Shown one piece after another: positions 35,352-42,707 of a stretch of 64,000 nucleotides of DNA; the stretch's first letter is position 1; every line of letters begins with the position of its first letter. Source of the DNA: Oscillospiraceae bacterium (GTDB lineage Bacteria > Bacillota > Clostridia > Oscillospirales > Oscillospiraceae); contig JAFTXW010000015.1 in the NCBI GenBank assembly GCA_017461445.1, forward strand, positions 26,077 to 90,076, in the 5' to 3' direction. The translations under genes and the position numbers were made by a program. The notes under the pieces were generated by a model. It made no database searches. It was not told the origin of the DNA and was given only the letters and a program-made list of their open reading frames with translations.

Positions 35352-36755
35352 TTATTCCTGATTCAATTCCTGCAGCAATTCGTCTGCGCGGCGTTTGTTT
35401 TCTTCCGCCTTGTCGATACCCTCGGTGCTCTCCTTACTGAAAAGGATACGCACCGTCAGGATGATCAGCTTGATATCCAGCAGCAGGGAATAATTTTCGA
35501 TATACATCAGATCCAGGCGCAGCTTGTCGTAGGCACTGGTGTTATACTTGCCGTAGATCTGGGCATAGCCCGTCAGGCCGCCCCGAACCTTGAGACGGTA
35601 GTTGAACTCGGGGATCTCCTTGCAGATCTCATCCGCCAGCACCTTTCGCTCGGGACGGGGGCCCACGATGCTCATGTCGCCCTTGAGAATGTTGAAAATC
35701 TGGGGCAGCTCATCCAGGCGGTAGGCGCGGATCACCTTGCCAACCTTGGTGATCCGGGGATCGTCGCCGGAGGCCAGCACCGCACCGGCATGCTTTTCCG
35801 CGTCTACGATCATACTGCGGAATTTCAGAATCTGAAATTCCACGCCGTTGCGGGTCATGCGGTCCTGCTTATAGAACACGGGACCGCCGTCCTCCAGCTT
35901 GATGGCCGCGGCAATGACCAGCATCACAGGAGCCGCCACGATCATGGCAACGGAGCACAGCGCGATATCCATACTCCGCTTCAGGATACGCTGGACAGGA
36001 GAAAGGCCGGTGCCCTTCACCAGCATCAGGGGCGTATCGAACAGGGAGATGTTCTGGGCACCCCGGATCATAATGTCCGTCAGCTTGGGGGTGATATAGG
36101 TGCGGACCCGGTAGCGGTAGCAGAATTTCAGGATATCGTTGCGCAGCTCGGCGGGCACATCGTTGAGGATCACCGCATCATGCCTGGATATTTCGGAACA
36201 GATGGCATCGAAGCCCACTTCGGAGGAGATCAGCTTGCTGATTTTGTATTTGTCCGGGCGGGAATCCATCTTGATCTTCAGTCCCACGCTCTCCTTGCTG
36301 CCGTAGATCAGCAGCATATCCTGGGGCGCGTACATTTTCTGGTACAGTCCTGCGTACAGCTTCACCAGCACGATGGCCAGCATCGCCTCGATCAGGAACA
36401 GCACCACGATGGGCATCGGGGACACCAGCTGGTTGGCGATCAGACCCAACTGGAAGTAGGTGATGAAATTCACCAGCAGCAGCGCGATGATCTGACCGAT
36501 GACCAGATCCGTCGTATGCAGCTGGCCAAACATGGTGCAGTCGGAATTCAGGAAAAACACATACAGGAGCAGTGCGTAAATACCCATCAGCACAAATTTG
36601 CCCATGTACAGGTAGCCGGGGAACAGACCTTCGGGATAGGCCTTCCGCCAGATGATATAGTACAGCACCGTCATGAGCGCGACCTCCAGCAGCGTTTCCG
36701 CCGCACGGACGAAGCCCTTGGTATCCTCATAGGCACCGCGACTTAACTTTCTCAT
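35352..36755 (-). CDS. Large polyprenyl-phosphate phosphoglycosyl transferase (WbaP-like)
   Basis: 467 residues. Four to five membrane helices fill about 25-135 (for example LLEVALMTVLYYIIW), a soluble Rossmann-like segment spans about 140-250, and the PGT catalytic domain lies in the last 200 residues: KLEDGGPVFYKQDRM, ILKFRSM, RLDELPQIFNILKGDMS with the Asp-Glu dyad, and IVGPRPER. It starts a lipid-linked glycan by adding hexose-1-phosphate (WbaP uses galactose) to undecaprenyl phosphate. The ATG at 36755 has GTGGA in front; an ATG 12 bases earlier is too near its ribosome site. Monocistronic. Confidence 0.92.
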   Translation of the reverse strand: MRKLSRGAYEDTKGFVRAAETLLEVALMTVLYYIIWRKAYPEGLFPGYLYMGKFVLMGIYALLLYVFFLNSDCTMFGQLHTTDLVIGQIIALLLVNFITYFQLGLIANQLVSPMPIVVLFLIEAMLAIVLVKLYAGLYQKMYAPQDMLLIYGSKESVGLKIKMDSRPDKYKISKLISSEVGFDAICSEISRHDAVILNDVPAELRNDILKFCYRYRVRTYITPKLTDIMIRGAQNISLFDTPLMLVKGTGLSPVQRILKRSMDIALCSVAMIVAAPVMLVIAAAIKLEDGGPVFYKQDRMTRNGVEFQILKFRSMIVDAEKHAGAVLASGDDPRITKVGKVIRAYRLDELPQIFNILKGDMSIVGPRPERKVLADEICKEIPEFNYRLKVRGGLTGYAQIYGKYNTSAYDKLRLDLMYIENYSLLLDIKLIILTVRILFSKESTEGIDKAEENKRRADELLQELNQE

Positions 36756-36794
36756 TTTTCCACACATCCTTTATTAAGAAGACGTATTTTGTAG

Positions 36795-36823
36795 ATAATA
36801 TCATATTTCCCGACACATTTCAA
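36795..36823 (-). promoter_or_regulatory. Promoter of the WbaP-like transferase gene
   Basis: Minus strand TTGAAA (36823-36818), a 17-base spacer and TATTAT (36800-36795), 40 bases before the ATG. Confidence 0.78.
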
Positions 36824-36986
36824 CCCCTGTAATTTCTTCCCGAAAAGCAGACACTTCTGCTTTGTTCATACTTTCTTAACATTTACCCGCATAATCAATG
36901 GTAGAATAATATAAAATAGAGGAAATTTTGGCCTTAAAAGTATGCAGCAGCCGGGTTTCCGACGAAAGAGAGGCTGACGGAAGCTT

Positions 36987-37448
36987 ATGGACTGGATATG
37001 GGAAATGTGCACGAATCCGTTTTTGCTGACAGCCGTTTCCGCCTGGCTGATTGCCCAGGTGCTGAAGACCCTGATCAACGCGGTAATGAACAAAAAGCTC
37101 AGTCTGGAGCGCATGGTGGGCGACGGCGGTATGCCCAGCGGCCACAGTGCCACAGTCACCTCCCTGGCGACTTTGAGTGCCCTGACCTATGGCCCCGGCT
37201 CCTTCCAGTTCGCGGTGACTGCAATTCTGGCCCTGATCGTCTGCCACGATGCCATGGGTGTCCGACAGGAGACCGGCAAGCAGGCCATCATCATCAACGA
37301 AATGATGGAAGTCTTCAAGACCCTGTCCGAAGAGGAGCTGACAGAGGTCAAGCTGAAGGAATTGGTGGGCCACACACCCCTACAGGTCAGCGCGGGCATC
37401 CTCCTGGGCTTTTTGACTGCATTGGGGATGTATTATGTCGTATTGTAA
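36987..37448 (+). CDS. Divergent PAP2-family (DUF212/YuiD) membrane protein
   Basis: 153 residues. NPFLLTAVSAWLIAQVLKT opens the family, followed by GDGGMPSGHSATVTSLAT and CHDAMGVRQETGKQA. The PSGHS and HDAxGVR motifs are relics of acid-phosphatase motifs and define DUF212. Three or four membrane helices are present. Its true substrate is unknown; an undecaprenyl-type lipid pyrophosphate is a guess from the PAP2 relation. The 230-base gap upstream holds the divergent promoter of the PGT gene and AT-rich sequence with no clear plus-strand -35. Confidence 0.9.
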   Translation: MDWIWEMCTNPFLLTAVSAWLIAQVLKTLINAVMNKKLSLERMVGDGGMPSGHSATVTSLATLSALTYGPGSFQFAVTAILALIVCHDAMGVRQETGKQAIIINEMMEVFKTLSEEELTEVKLKELVGHTPLQVSAGILLGFLTALGMYYVVL

Positions 37449-37451
37449 ACA

Positions 37452-37486
37452 ATGCCGCCGGATTGTATTCCGGCGGCATATTTTTG
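37452..37486 (+). terminator. Terminator of the DUF212 gene
   Basis: A 10-base perfect stem (ATGCCGCCGG, 37452-37461 with 37470-37479) and an 8-base loop, followed by ATTTTT. It begins 4 bases after the stop. Confidence 0.9.
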
Positions 37487-37489
37487 CAA

Positions 37490-37817
37490 ACTGAGTTATA
37501 AAGCAGCCATCGGATACTTTGGAGAATTGGGATATACCCAAAGGAAATCGTTGCCAATTTATTCCCTTTGGGAAATAAATAGTAAGGTGTCAATGCGGTC
37601 AAGCCCGCATCAAGCAAGTGTCCAGTGGACATTTGCATTTAGTTGTTCGAGGCCCCTCAGAAAAAGCAAAATTCCAGATACCCGAATGGGTATCTGGAAT
37701 TTTGGTGCGAATGTTCTTATAGGACTTTTCAAAAAACGCTGTCATACCAACGGTTTTTCGGATTTCAGCGCAACAGATTTCCTTGTTTCTACTTCACAAT
37801 ATGCAATAGCGTGTCGA
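37490..37817. other. Gene-poor AT-rich stretch with one long perfect hairpin
   Basis: No convincing gene is seen on either strand; the open frames here lack ribosome sites and family-like sequence. A 16-base perfect stem with a GAAT loop sits at 37668-37703 and is flanked by A-rich/T-rich ends, so it can terminate transcripts from both sides, most simply the toxin/immunity-like genes on the minus strand. Base composition is clearly lower in GC than the surrounding genome. Confidence 0.55.
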
Positions 37818-38135
37818 CTAAATCAAATAATCAGAAATATCTTCAAGTGCCTTGCAGACACACCCCTCAAAAGCACCCTTCTTCTGAGCATTTTCAAACT
37901 GTTCTTTAATCTGCTCGTTTTTCTTTGCGTCCATCTTGGGAATAACCTTCATGTCTTCTTCCTTGACATCAATCTCTGCAATATCATCCTTCTCTCCGTA
38001 TTGGGGAAAATTGACCAGCCAATACCCATCCGTAGAATAGGGATAACAGATCCATCCTTGCATACCCTTATGAACACCATCTCTTACATATTTTTCTTTT
38101 TCAACAATGACTTCAACACAATCTAATTCCTGCAT
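37818..38135 (-). CDS. Small acidic protein, putative immunity partner (DUF4926-like)
   Basis: 105 residues. The first 65 (MQELDCVEVIVEKEKYVRDG, GMQGWICYP, GYWLVNFP, EIDVKEEDMKVI) read as a small SH3-like beta barrel of the DUF4926 kind, found next to toxin-like modules. The remainder is a charged helix with two Cys (GCVCKALEDI). GGAGG, 7 bases before the ATG, lies inside the end of the upstream toxin-like frame, and one base separates its stop from this start, so translation is coupled. The immunity role and the family name are inference from context. Confidence 0.6.
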   Translation of the reverse strand: MQELDCVEVIVEKEKYVRDGVHKGMQGWICYPYSTDGYWLVNFPQYGEKDDIAEIDVKEEDMKVIPKMDAKKNEQIKEQFENAQKKGAFEGCVCKALEDISDYLI

Positions 38136-38136
38136 A

Positions 38137-38635
38137 TCACTTACCTCCATAGGGTGTACTTAATCGAAGTTTTCCATTTGGCTCTACCATCCATCCTGTA
38201 ATAAATGAAGCATACCCCATTCCATCTCTGCGCGGAATGGCTATCCTTATACTTATTCTTTGCCCTTCTCGATTCAGTTTCCCCAATGCATAGTCTCCTG
38301 CGAGATATTTTTCAAGAGCTTGCCTTTCTATCTCCGATTGTAGCCATCGCGCATCATCAACCGTGTAACCCCATTCGTTAAATAGTTTGTCTTTTCCGTG
38401 AGGATGTCTGCCTTGTGTATTGAACAAATAAGGATCAAATTTCCCAAAGTCACTATATGTTTCAGCATTTGCCGCAACCACCAAATAGTCAACAGCTTCT
38501 AATCTACAATAGCAGTTTTCATGTCGCGGGCAAACAGGCGCATTTTCCCATGTAAACCAGCACCCATTTCACCCAACGCGGCGTTTCTGCTGATTTATTA
38601 ACAAGCACAACACCCGTATATTGTTTGCTATACAT
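38137..38635 (-). pseudogene. Frameshifted orphan toxin-like gene (DUF6883-like C-terminal module)
   Basis: A strong ribosome site (AAAGGAG) and an ATG at 38635 start a frame (MYSKQYTGVVLVNKSAETPR) that stops after 38 codons. The frame one base further on is open from 38568 to 38137 and continues with PVCPRHENCYCRLEAVDY, then HPHGKDKLFNEWGYTVDDAR, ISIRIAIPRRDGMGYAS and FITGWMVEPNGKLRLSTPYG. The last 80 residues resemble the DUF6883 module at the C-terminus of polymorphic toxins. Joining the two frames needs a +1 shift within 38568-38522, near AAATGGG or GGGAAAA. A degraded gene is the simplest reading; programmed frameshifting or a sequencing error is possible. Confidence 0.6.
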
Positions 38636-38742
38636 TTCTCTTCTCCTTTCCGAACAAGTAGTAAGAACAAAGAGTCCTTCTACCCATAGCTTCAAATTAG
38701 GAGAAAGTTGCACATAAACATGCAACTTTTGAAAAATGTTCA

Positions 38743-38780
38743 CAAAAAATTAACAGGAGAGTCCTATTAGAACTCTCCTG
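38743..38780 (-). terminator. Terminator of tRNA-Arg
   Basis: A 9-base perfect stem (CAGGAGAGT, 38754-38762 with 38772-38780) followed on the minus strand by TTAATTTTTT. It starts directly after the CCA end of the tRNA. Confidence 0.85.
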
Positions 38781-38857
38781 TGGTACGCCGAAAGGGACTC
38801 GAACCCCCGACCTACTGATTCGTAGTCAGTCACTCTATCCAACTGAGCTATCGGCGC
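38781..38857 (-). tRNA. tRNA-Arg (ACG)
   Basis: 77 bases with CCA encoded. The acceptor stem is GCGCCGA/TCGGCGT and the anticodon arm is ACTGA-CTACGAA-TCAGT with anticodon ACG; the T-arm contains GGTTCGAGTCC. The first pair is G-U. Its 3' end faces the AT-rich islet at 37490-38740, the usual side for integration of mobile DNA. Confidence 0.97.
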
Positions 38858-38969
38858 ATTTGCACATCACTCAAGTGCCAAAGTATAATAGCATATCCTT
38901 TCAGAAAATGCAAGTACTTTTTTCAAAAAAATCAAAAATTTTTTGGCAGTGCTTCCTGTGCTCCCTTTC

Positions 38970-38998
38970 TTGACCTTTTTTCCATCCTATAGTAGAAT
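38970..38998 (+). promoter_or_regulatory. Promoter of the mutY-PHP phosphatase operon
   Basis: TTGACC (38970-38975), a 17-base spacer and TAGAAT (38993-38998), 26 bases before the GTG start of mutY, leaving a very short leader. Confidence 0.8.
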
Positions 38999-39024
38999 AT
39001 AAAAAACGAAAGGGGGCGCGTTGT

Positions 39025-40056
39025 GTGGAAGAACTGAAGCTTTTGCCGGGGCTTTTGCTGCCCTGGTACCGGGCGGGCCACCGGGTGCTGCCCTGGCGGG
39101 AAACGAAGGAGCCTTACCGCATCTGGCTGTCGGAGATCATGCTGCAGCAGACCCGGGTGGAGGCGGTGAAGGGCTATTACGCCCGGTTTCTGGATATTCT
39201 CCCCAGCGTAGAGGCTCTGGCAAACTGCGATGACGACCTGCTTCACAAACTTTGGGAGGGGCTGGGCTACTACAGCCGGGTGAGGAACCTGAAAAAGGCT
39301 GCCCAGGTCATCATGGAACAGCACGGCGGGGTTTTTCCCCGGGAATATGAGGACGTTTTGGCACTGCCGGGCATTGGAGAATACACGGCGGGTGCCGTCT
39401 GCTCCATTGCCTTCGACCAGCCCACCCCGGCGGTGGACGGCAATGTGCTGCGGGTGATGTCCCGGCTCCGGGATGACCCTGCCCCCATTGACCAGCCTGC
39501 CGTCAAAAAGGCGGTTACGGAGGCTCTGCGGGCTATCTATCCTGCTGACGCGGGGGATTTTACCCAGGCTCTCATGGAGCTGGGGGCTACGGTCTGCGGG
39601 CCCAACCGGAAGCCGGACTGCGAACACTGCCCCTGCCGGGAAATCTGTCTGGCATATGCCCACGGCACCGCCGAGACTCTCCCGGTCAAGTCTCCCAAAA
39701 AAGAAAAGCGGCAGGAGGACAGGACGGTGTTTGTCCTCTCCTGCGACGGATATTTCGCACTGGAAAAGCGGCCCAATAAGGGCCTGCTGGCGGGGCTGTG
39801 GCAGTTTCCCAACGTAACGGGAAAGCTGGGCACAGCGGAAAGCCTGGAGGCTTTGTCCCAAATGGGGCTTACTCCGAAGGAGATTTATAAAGAGATCCAG
39901 CGCAAGCACATTTTCACCCACATCCAGTGGAACATGACCGGCATCTATCTGGAAGTCACGGACCGGGCCGGGAATTTCCAATGGTTCACAGCAGACGAGA
40001 TCAACACACAGGCGGCACTGCCCACGGCATTCCGTCAATTCTGGGAGGAGAAATAG
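39025..40056 (+). CDS. mutY: Adenine DNA glycosylase MutY
   Basis: 343 residues. The helix-hairpin-helix domain has WLSEIMLQQTRV with catalytic E37, LPGIGEYTA (114-122) and AVDGNV with catalytic D138. The iron-sulphur cluster ligands are C191, C199, C202 and C208. The C-terminal NUDIX-like domain (about 235-340) reads 8-oxoguanine. It removes A mispaired with 8-oxoG. The start codon is GTG with AAAGGGGG upstream. The PHP phosphatase gene follows 2 bases after the stop. Confidence 0.96.
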   Translation: MEELKLLPGLLLPWYRAGHRVLPWRETKEPYRIWLSEIMLQQTRVEAVKGYYARFLDILPSVEALANCDDDLLHKLWEGLGYYSRVRNLKKAAQVIMEQHGGVFPREYEDVLALPGIGEYTAGAVCSIAFDQPTPAVDGNVLRVMSRLRDDPAPIDQPAVKKAVTEALRAIYPADAGDFTQALMELGATVCGPNRKPDCEHCPCREICLAYAHGTAETLPVKSPKKEKRQEDRTVFVLSCDGYFALEKRPNKGLLAGLWQFPNVTGKLGTAESLEALSQMGLTPKEIYKEIQRKHIFTHIQWNMTGIYLEVTDRAGNFQWFTADEINTQAALPTAFRQFWEEK

Positions 40057-40058
40057 AG

Positions 40059-40844
40059 ATGTACGATTTTCATATACATTCCCGGGTGTCCTTTGATGGC
40101 CACGACACCGGCCTGCAGCTCGCACAAGCTGCTGCAACAGCAGGGCTGAAGGAGATCTGCTTCACGGATCATGTGGATTATGACCCCCTGGGCACCATGC
40201 CCGACATTGCTTTCGACACTGCTGCTTACAACGCGGAATACGACGGTCTGGAGGTACCCGGTCTGACCATCCGCCGGGGCATGGAATTCGGCCTGGCCCG
40301 GGACAATGTGGAGCAATTCAAGAAAGACCTGCAGCGGCGGCAGTTTGACTTCGTGCTGGGCTCCATGCATTTTGTGGACGACTTGGATGTGTATTTCCAG
40401 CCCTACTGGGAGGGAAAGACCATCTTCCAGGCGGAGCGGCGGTATCTGGAAGAAACGCTGGAATGTGTAAAGATCCACGACGACTTCGACGTTCTGGCCC
40501 ACCTGACCTACATCAGTAAGACCCACTGCCATCCCGCTCCCCGTCCTGTGCCCTACGCCGAGCACCGGGAGATTATCGACGAGATTTTGAAGACGCTGGC
40601 CGAAAAAGGCAAGGGTCTGGAAATGAACACCAGCGGCGTAGACCGCTGCGGAGGGTATCTGCCCACGGAGGACTATTTCCGGCGGTTCAAGGAGCTGGGC
40701 GGTGAGATCGTCACCGTGGGCTCCGATGCCCACCGTTCCGACCGGGTGGGACAGTATTCCCACGAAGCCTGCGCCATTCTGGGGGATATTTTCGGGTATG
40801 TCTGTACCTTTGCGGACAGAAAGCCCATTTTCCATAAGCTGTAA
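40059..40844 (+). CDS. PHP-domain phosphatase, histidinol-phosphatase (HisJ) type
   Basis: 261 residues. The PHP metal motifs are visible: YDFHIHS (H5, H7), CFTDHVDY, RGMEFGL, LGSMHFVDD, LAHLTYISK and the final TVGSDAHRSDRVGQ. The length and EICFTDHVDYDP match histidinol-phosphatases of the HisJ/HisK type, which hydrolyse L-histidinol phosphate with two or three metal ions. No other his gene lies near, so a different phosphate ester is possible. GGGAGGAG precedes the ATG at 40059. It is co-transcribed with mutY. Confidence 0.85.
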   Translation: MYDFHIHSRVSFDGHDTGLQLAQAAATAGLKEICFTDHVDYDPLGTMPDIAFDTAAYNAEYDGLEVPGLTIRRGMEFGLARDNVEQFKKDLQRRQFDFVLGSMHFVDDLDVYFQPYWEGKTIFQAERRYLEETLECVKIHDDFDVLAHLTYISKTHCHPAPRPVPYAEHREIIDEILKTLAEKGKGLEMNTSGVDRCGGYLPTEDYFRRFKELGGEIVTVGSDAHRSDRVGQYSHEACAILGDIFGYVCTFADRKPIFHKL

Positions 40845-41156
40845 TTATTGGGGCAGCGCGTTGATCTCCGTCATCAGGTACATCCCCACGGTGATGCCGT
40901 GGGCGAAGGCCAGCTGCTCGTGTTCCAGACATAGGTCACAGACCAGGTTATGAAGAGCATCGTCCTCCTCTACGGACAGCTTTTTTAAAATATGTCCCAT
41001 CTCCTGAAACCGCTCCCGGATGGTGTCGTTCACAATGGGATTGGCGGTGGTATAAATGTAGTGGAGCATCTCCAGAAGAGATTCAAATTCCCCCTCATAT
41101 TTGGTCAGGGGATGGGATTCCAGATAGTCGTAGACCTGGCTGACGTGGATGGACAT
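40845..41156 (-). CDS. Small helical protein (DUF6809-like), under operator control
   Basis: 103 residues, almost wholly helical and acidic. EGEFESLLEMLHYIYTTANP and LVCDLCLEHEQLAFAHGITV resemble small DUF6809-type proteins common in Oscillospirales; no catalytic motif is seen. AAGGAGG lies before the ATG. Its promoter is overlapped by two palindromic operators and it is divergent from an XRE regulator, so it is probably the regulated target. Its stop abuts the end of the convergent PHP phosphatase gene with no spacer. Function unknown. Confidence 0.75.
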   Translation of the reverse strand: MSIHVSQVYDYLESHPLTKYEGEFESLLEMLHYIYTTANPIVNDTIRERFQEMGHILKKLSVEEDDALHNLVCDLCLEHEQLAFAHGITVGMYLMTEINALPQ

Positions 41157-41174
41157 GGTTGTTACCTCCTTGTT

Positions 41175-41216
41175 AGAACTTTTGTGTTCTTGTACATTAT
41201 AGAACTTTTGAGTTCT
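41175..41216. promoter_or_regulatory. Two palindromic operators
   Basis: 41201-41216 is a perfect palindrome (AGAACT, TTTG, AGTTCT) that lies in the spacer between the -10 and -35 boxes of the small-protein promoter. 41175-41190 is the same sequence with one mismatch, centred 26 bases away in the leader. This is the layout expected for a dimeric repressor, most simply the adjacent XRE protein. Confidence 0.8.
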
Positions 41217-41224
41217 AAAGTCAA
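41196..41224 (-). promoter_or_regulatory. Promoter of the small helical protein gene
   Basis: Minus strand TTGACT (41224-41219), a 17-base spacer filled by the perfect operator, and TATAAT (41201-41196). Binding of a repressor there would block RNA polymerase. Confidence 0.88.
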
Positions 41225-41274
41225 TAGTACACTTCTATTCTATGATAGAATCCTCCAAAAGGAGGAGTGTACCA

Positions 41275-41508
41275 ATGCAAACATACCAAATCCGGCTTCG
41301 TCAGCTTCGTGAGGATCACGACAAAACACAAACAGAGATTGCCGCATACCTTGGAATCGAGCAAACGGTTTATTCCAGGTACGAAACTGGTAAAAACGAT
41401 ATGAAACCCTACCATATTATTGCCCTATGTGAATATTATCAGGTCAGTGCGGATTATCTTCTCGGTTTGCCCAAGGGGTTGCCTTACGGCCTGAGCAAAA
41501 CAAAATAA
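41275..41508 (+). CDS. XRE-family transcriptional regulator
   Basis: 77 residues, a single helix-turn-helix domain: YQIRLRQLREDHDKTQTEIA, AYLGIEQTVYSRYETG and KPYHIIALCEYYQVSADYLL are the classical HTH_3 helices. I use the ATG at 41275 (AGGAGG upstream). It has no sensor domain, so it may respond to a partner protein. It is divergent from the small helical protein, and the operators between them suggest that it represses that gene and perhaps itself. The C-terminal residues end just before a repeat element. Confidence 0.92.
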   Translation: MQTYQIRLRQLREDHDKTQTEIAAYLGIEQTVYSRYETGKNDMKPYHIIALCEYYQVSADYLLGLPKGLPYGLSKTK

Positions 41509-41515
41509 GCGCACT

Positions 41516-41579
41516 CCGCGTAGGGGCGACCCTTGCGGTCGCCCGGCGATGTGGAACACATCGCACCGCCGAAGGCGGC
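41516..41579. repeat. Family A MITE-like element, partial copy
   Basis: It starts with CGCGTAGGGGCGACCC, the terminal sequence of the complete copy at 59156-59296, and contains the family hairpin GCGATGTG-GAA-CACATCGC. The right end is missing; a family B element follows directly. Confidence 0.75.
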
Positions 41580-41581
41580 AC

Positions 41582-41713
41582 AAGCCTTCCCCTTTGGGGA
41601 AGGTGGCACGGCGAAGCCGTGACGGATGAGGGCGGCCCATAGGGCCGCAGCGGGCGAAGCCCGCTCACCTCACCCGCCCCCTTCGGGGGCACCCTCCCCA
41701 AAGGGGAGGGCTT
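41582..41713. repeat. Family B inverted-repeat element
   Basis: 132 bases bounded by 24-base inverted repeats (41582-41605 and 41690-41713; cores CCTTCCCCTTTGGGGAAGG and CCCTCCCCAAAGGGGAGGG) with two mismatches. The interior is made of short GC-rich hairpins such as GGCGGCCCATAGGGCCGC. No coding potential. The rest of the gap to 41890 holds only the promoter below. Confidence 0.75.
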
Positions 41714-41813
41714 TGATGCGATAAAACGTGCAAATTAAATATCCGATCCGCCAATCGTCCGCAGTATGCGGGCGATTGTTTTTGTAGGAAAAGCACTTTT
41801 TCCTGTGAAAATA

Positions 41814-41842
41814 TTGACAATTTGTGAATCAGCAAGTATACT
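41814..41842 (+). promoter_or_regulatory. Promoter of the esterase-esterase-ATP-grasp cluster
   Basis: TTGACA (41814-41819), a 17-base spacer and TATACT (41837-41842), 48 bases before the first ATG. CGGAGGAAA precedes that ATG. Confidence 0.88.
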
Positions 41843-41890
41843 ATAGGGTATACCTAAATATCTGACATCATTTCGGAGGAAATCGAAACT

Positions 41891-42646
41891 ATGGTAAAAA
41901 AATGGAATGTCACCATTCCCAAGCTCTCCGGTGACAAACCGCGCCAGGCTTACATCTGGCTGCCCGAATCCTATGAGAAGGATACGGACAAGCGTTACCC
42001 CGTTATGTATATGTTCGACGGGCACAACGTTTTCTTTGATGAAGACGCCACCTACGGCAAGTCCTGGGGACTGGCGAAATATATGCAGGAGAATCCCAAG
42101 GATCTGATCATCGTTGCCGTGGAATGCAACCACGAGGGCAACCGCCGCCTTGTGGAATACTCTCCCCTCACCTACAAAAATTCCGAGCACGGCAGCATCA
42201 AGGGCAAGGGCAGTGTCTATATGAACTGGATGGTCAACACCCTGAAACCCTACATCGACGAAACCTACCGCACCCTCCCCGACCGGAAGAATACCATCAT
42301 CGCAGGCTCCTCCATGGGCGGCCTGATGGCCCTCTACGGCGCGACGGTGTATAACCACATCTTCCAGCGGGGTGCCTGCCTGTCCCCCAGCCTGTGGGTA
42401 GCCCCCGGTAAGGTGCTGGAAATGGTGGCCCGGGCCCACATCCGCCGGGATACCACCATCTATATGGACTATGGCGAGCTGGAAATGTTCAACCACGCCG
42501 CCACCCAGGAATCCATGATCTCCACGGCTCACCTGCTGCTGACCAAGCGGGTGAATCTGGCCCTGCGGATCGTCCCCGGCGGCAACCACAGTGAAGCCTC
42601 CTGGGAAAAGCAGATTCCCATTTTTATGGACTGCCTGGGCCTGTAA
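41891..42646 (+). CDS. Alpha/beta-hydrolase, putative esterase (PF00756-like)
   Basis: 251 residues of the esterase D/IroE type. PVMYMFDGHNVFF forms the oxyanion-side strand, the nucleophile elbow is G139-S-S-M-G-G with S141, and H233 in PGGNHSEASWE is the likely catalytic His. No signal peptide. It is the first gene of a three-gene plus-strand cluster with a second esterase-fold protein and an ATP-grasp ligase, bounded by a promoter and a terminator. Codons are strongly biased to C/G-ending forms, suggesting high expression. The substrate is unknown. Confidence 0.86.
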   Translation: MVKKWNVTIPKLSGDKPRQAYIWLPESYEKDTDKRYPVMYMFDGHNVFFDEDATYGKSWGLAKYMQENPKDLIIVAVECNHEGNRRLVEYSPLTYKNSEHGSIKGKGSVYMNWMVNTLKPYIDETYRTLPDRKNTIIAGSSMGGLMALYGATVYNHIFQRGACLSPSLWVAPGKVLEMVARAHIRRDTTIYMDYGELEMFNHAATQESMISTAHLLLTKRVNLALRIVPGGNHSEASWEKQIPIFMDCLGL

Positions 42647-42650
42647 GGCA

Positions 42651-42679
42651 AATTGAAAATTGAAAGTTGAAAAATTATT
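42651..42679. repeat. Family C short A/T repeat
   Basis: AATTGAAAATTGAAAGTTGA and following bases. The same words recur at 52063-52085 and 54354-54429. It lies between the two esterase genes, so it is transcribed within the operon. Confidence 0.65.
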
Positions 42680-42707
42680 AAAACTGCTAGGAGAGAAAAA
42701 GTAAACT

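Noticed and set aside
36840-36986. Possible regulatory RNA upstream of the DUF212 gene
   Set aside because: Only one small hairpin (AGCAG/CTGCT) and AT-rich sequence; nothing matches a known class.
37387-37638. 83-codon minus-strand frame overlapping the DUF212 gene end
   Set aside because: It is antisense to the gene and its terminator, has no ribosome site, and its sequence matches no family I know.
41516-41713. Possible riboswitch or T-box leader before the esterase cluster
   Set aside because: The hairpins belong to repeat elements that also occur elsewhere, and the cluster promoter lies downstream of them.
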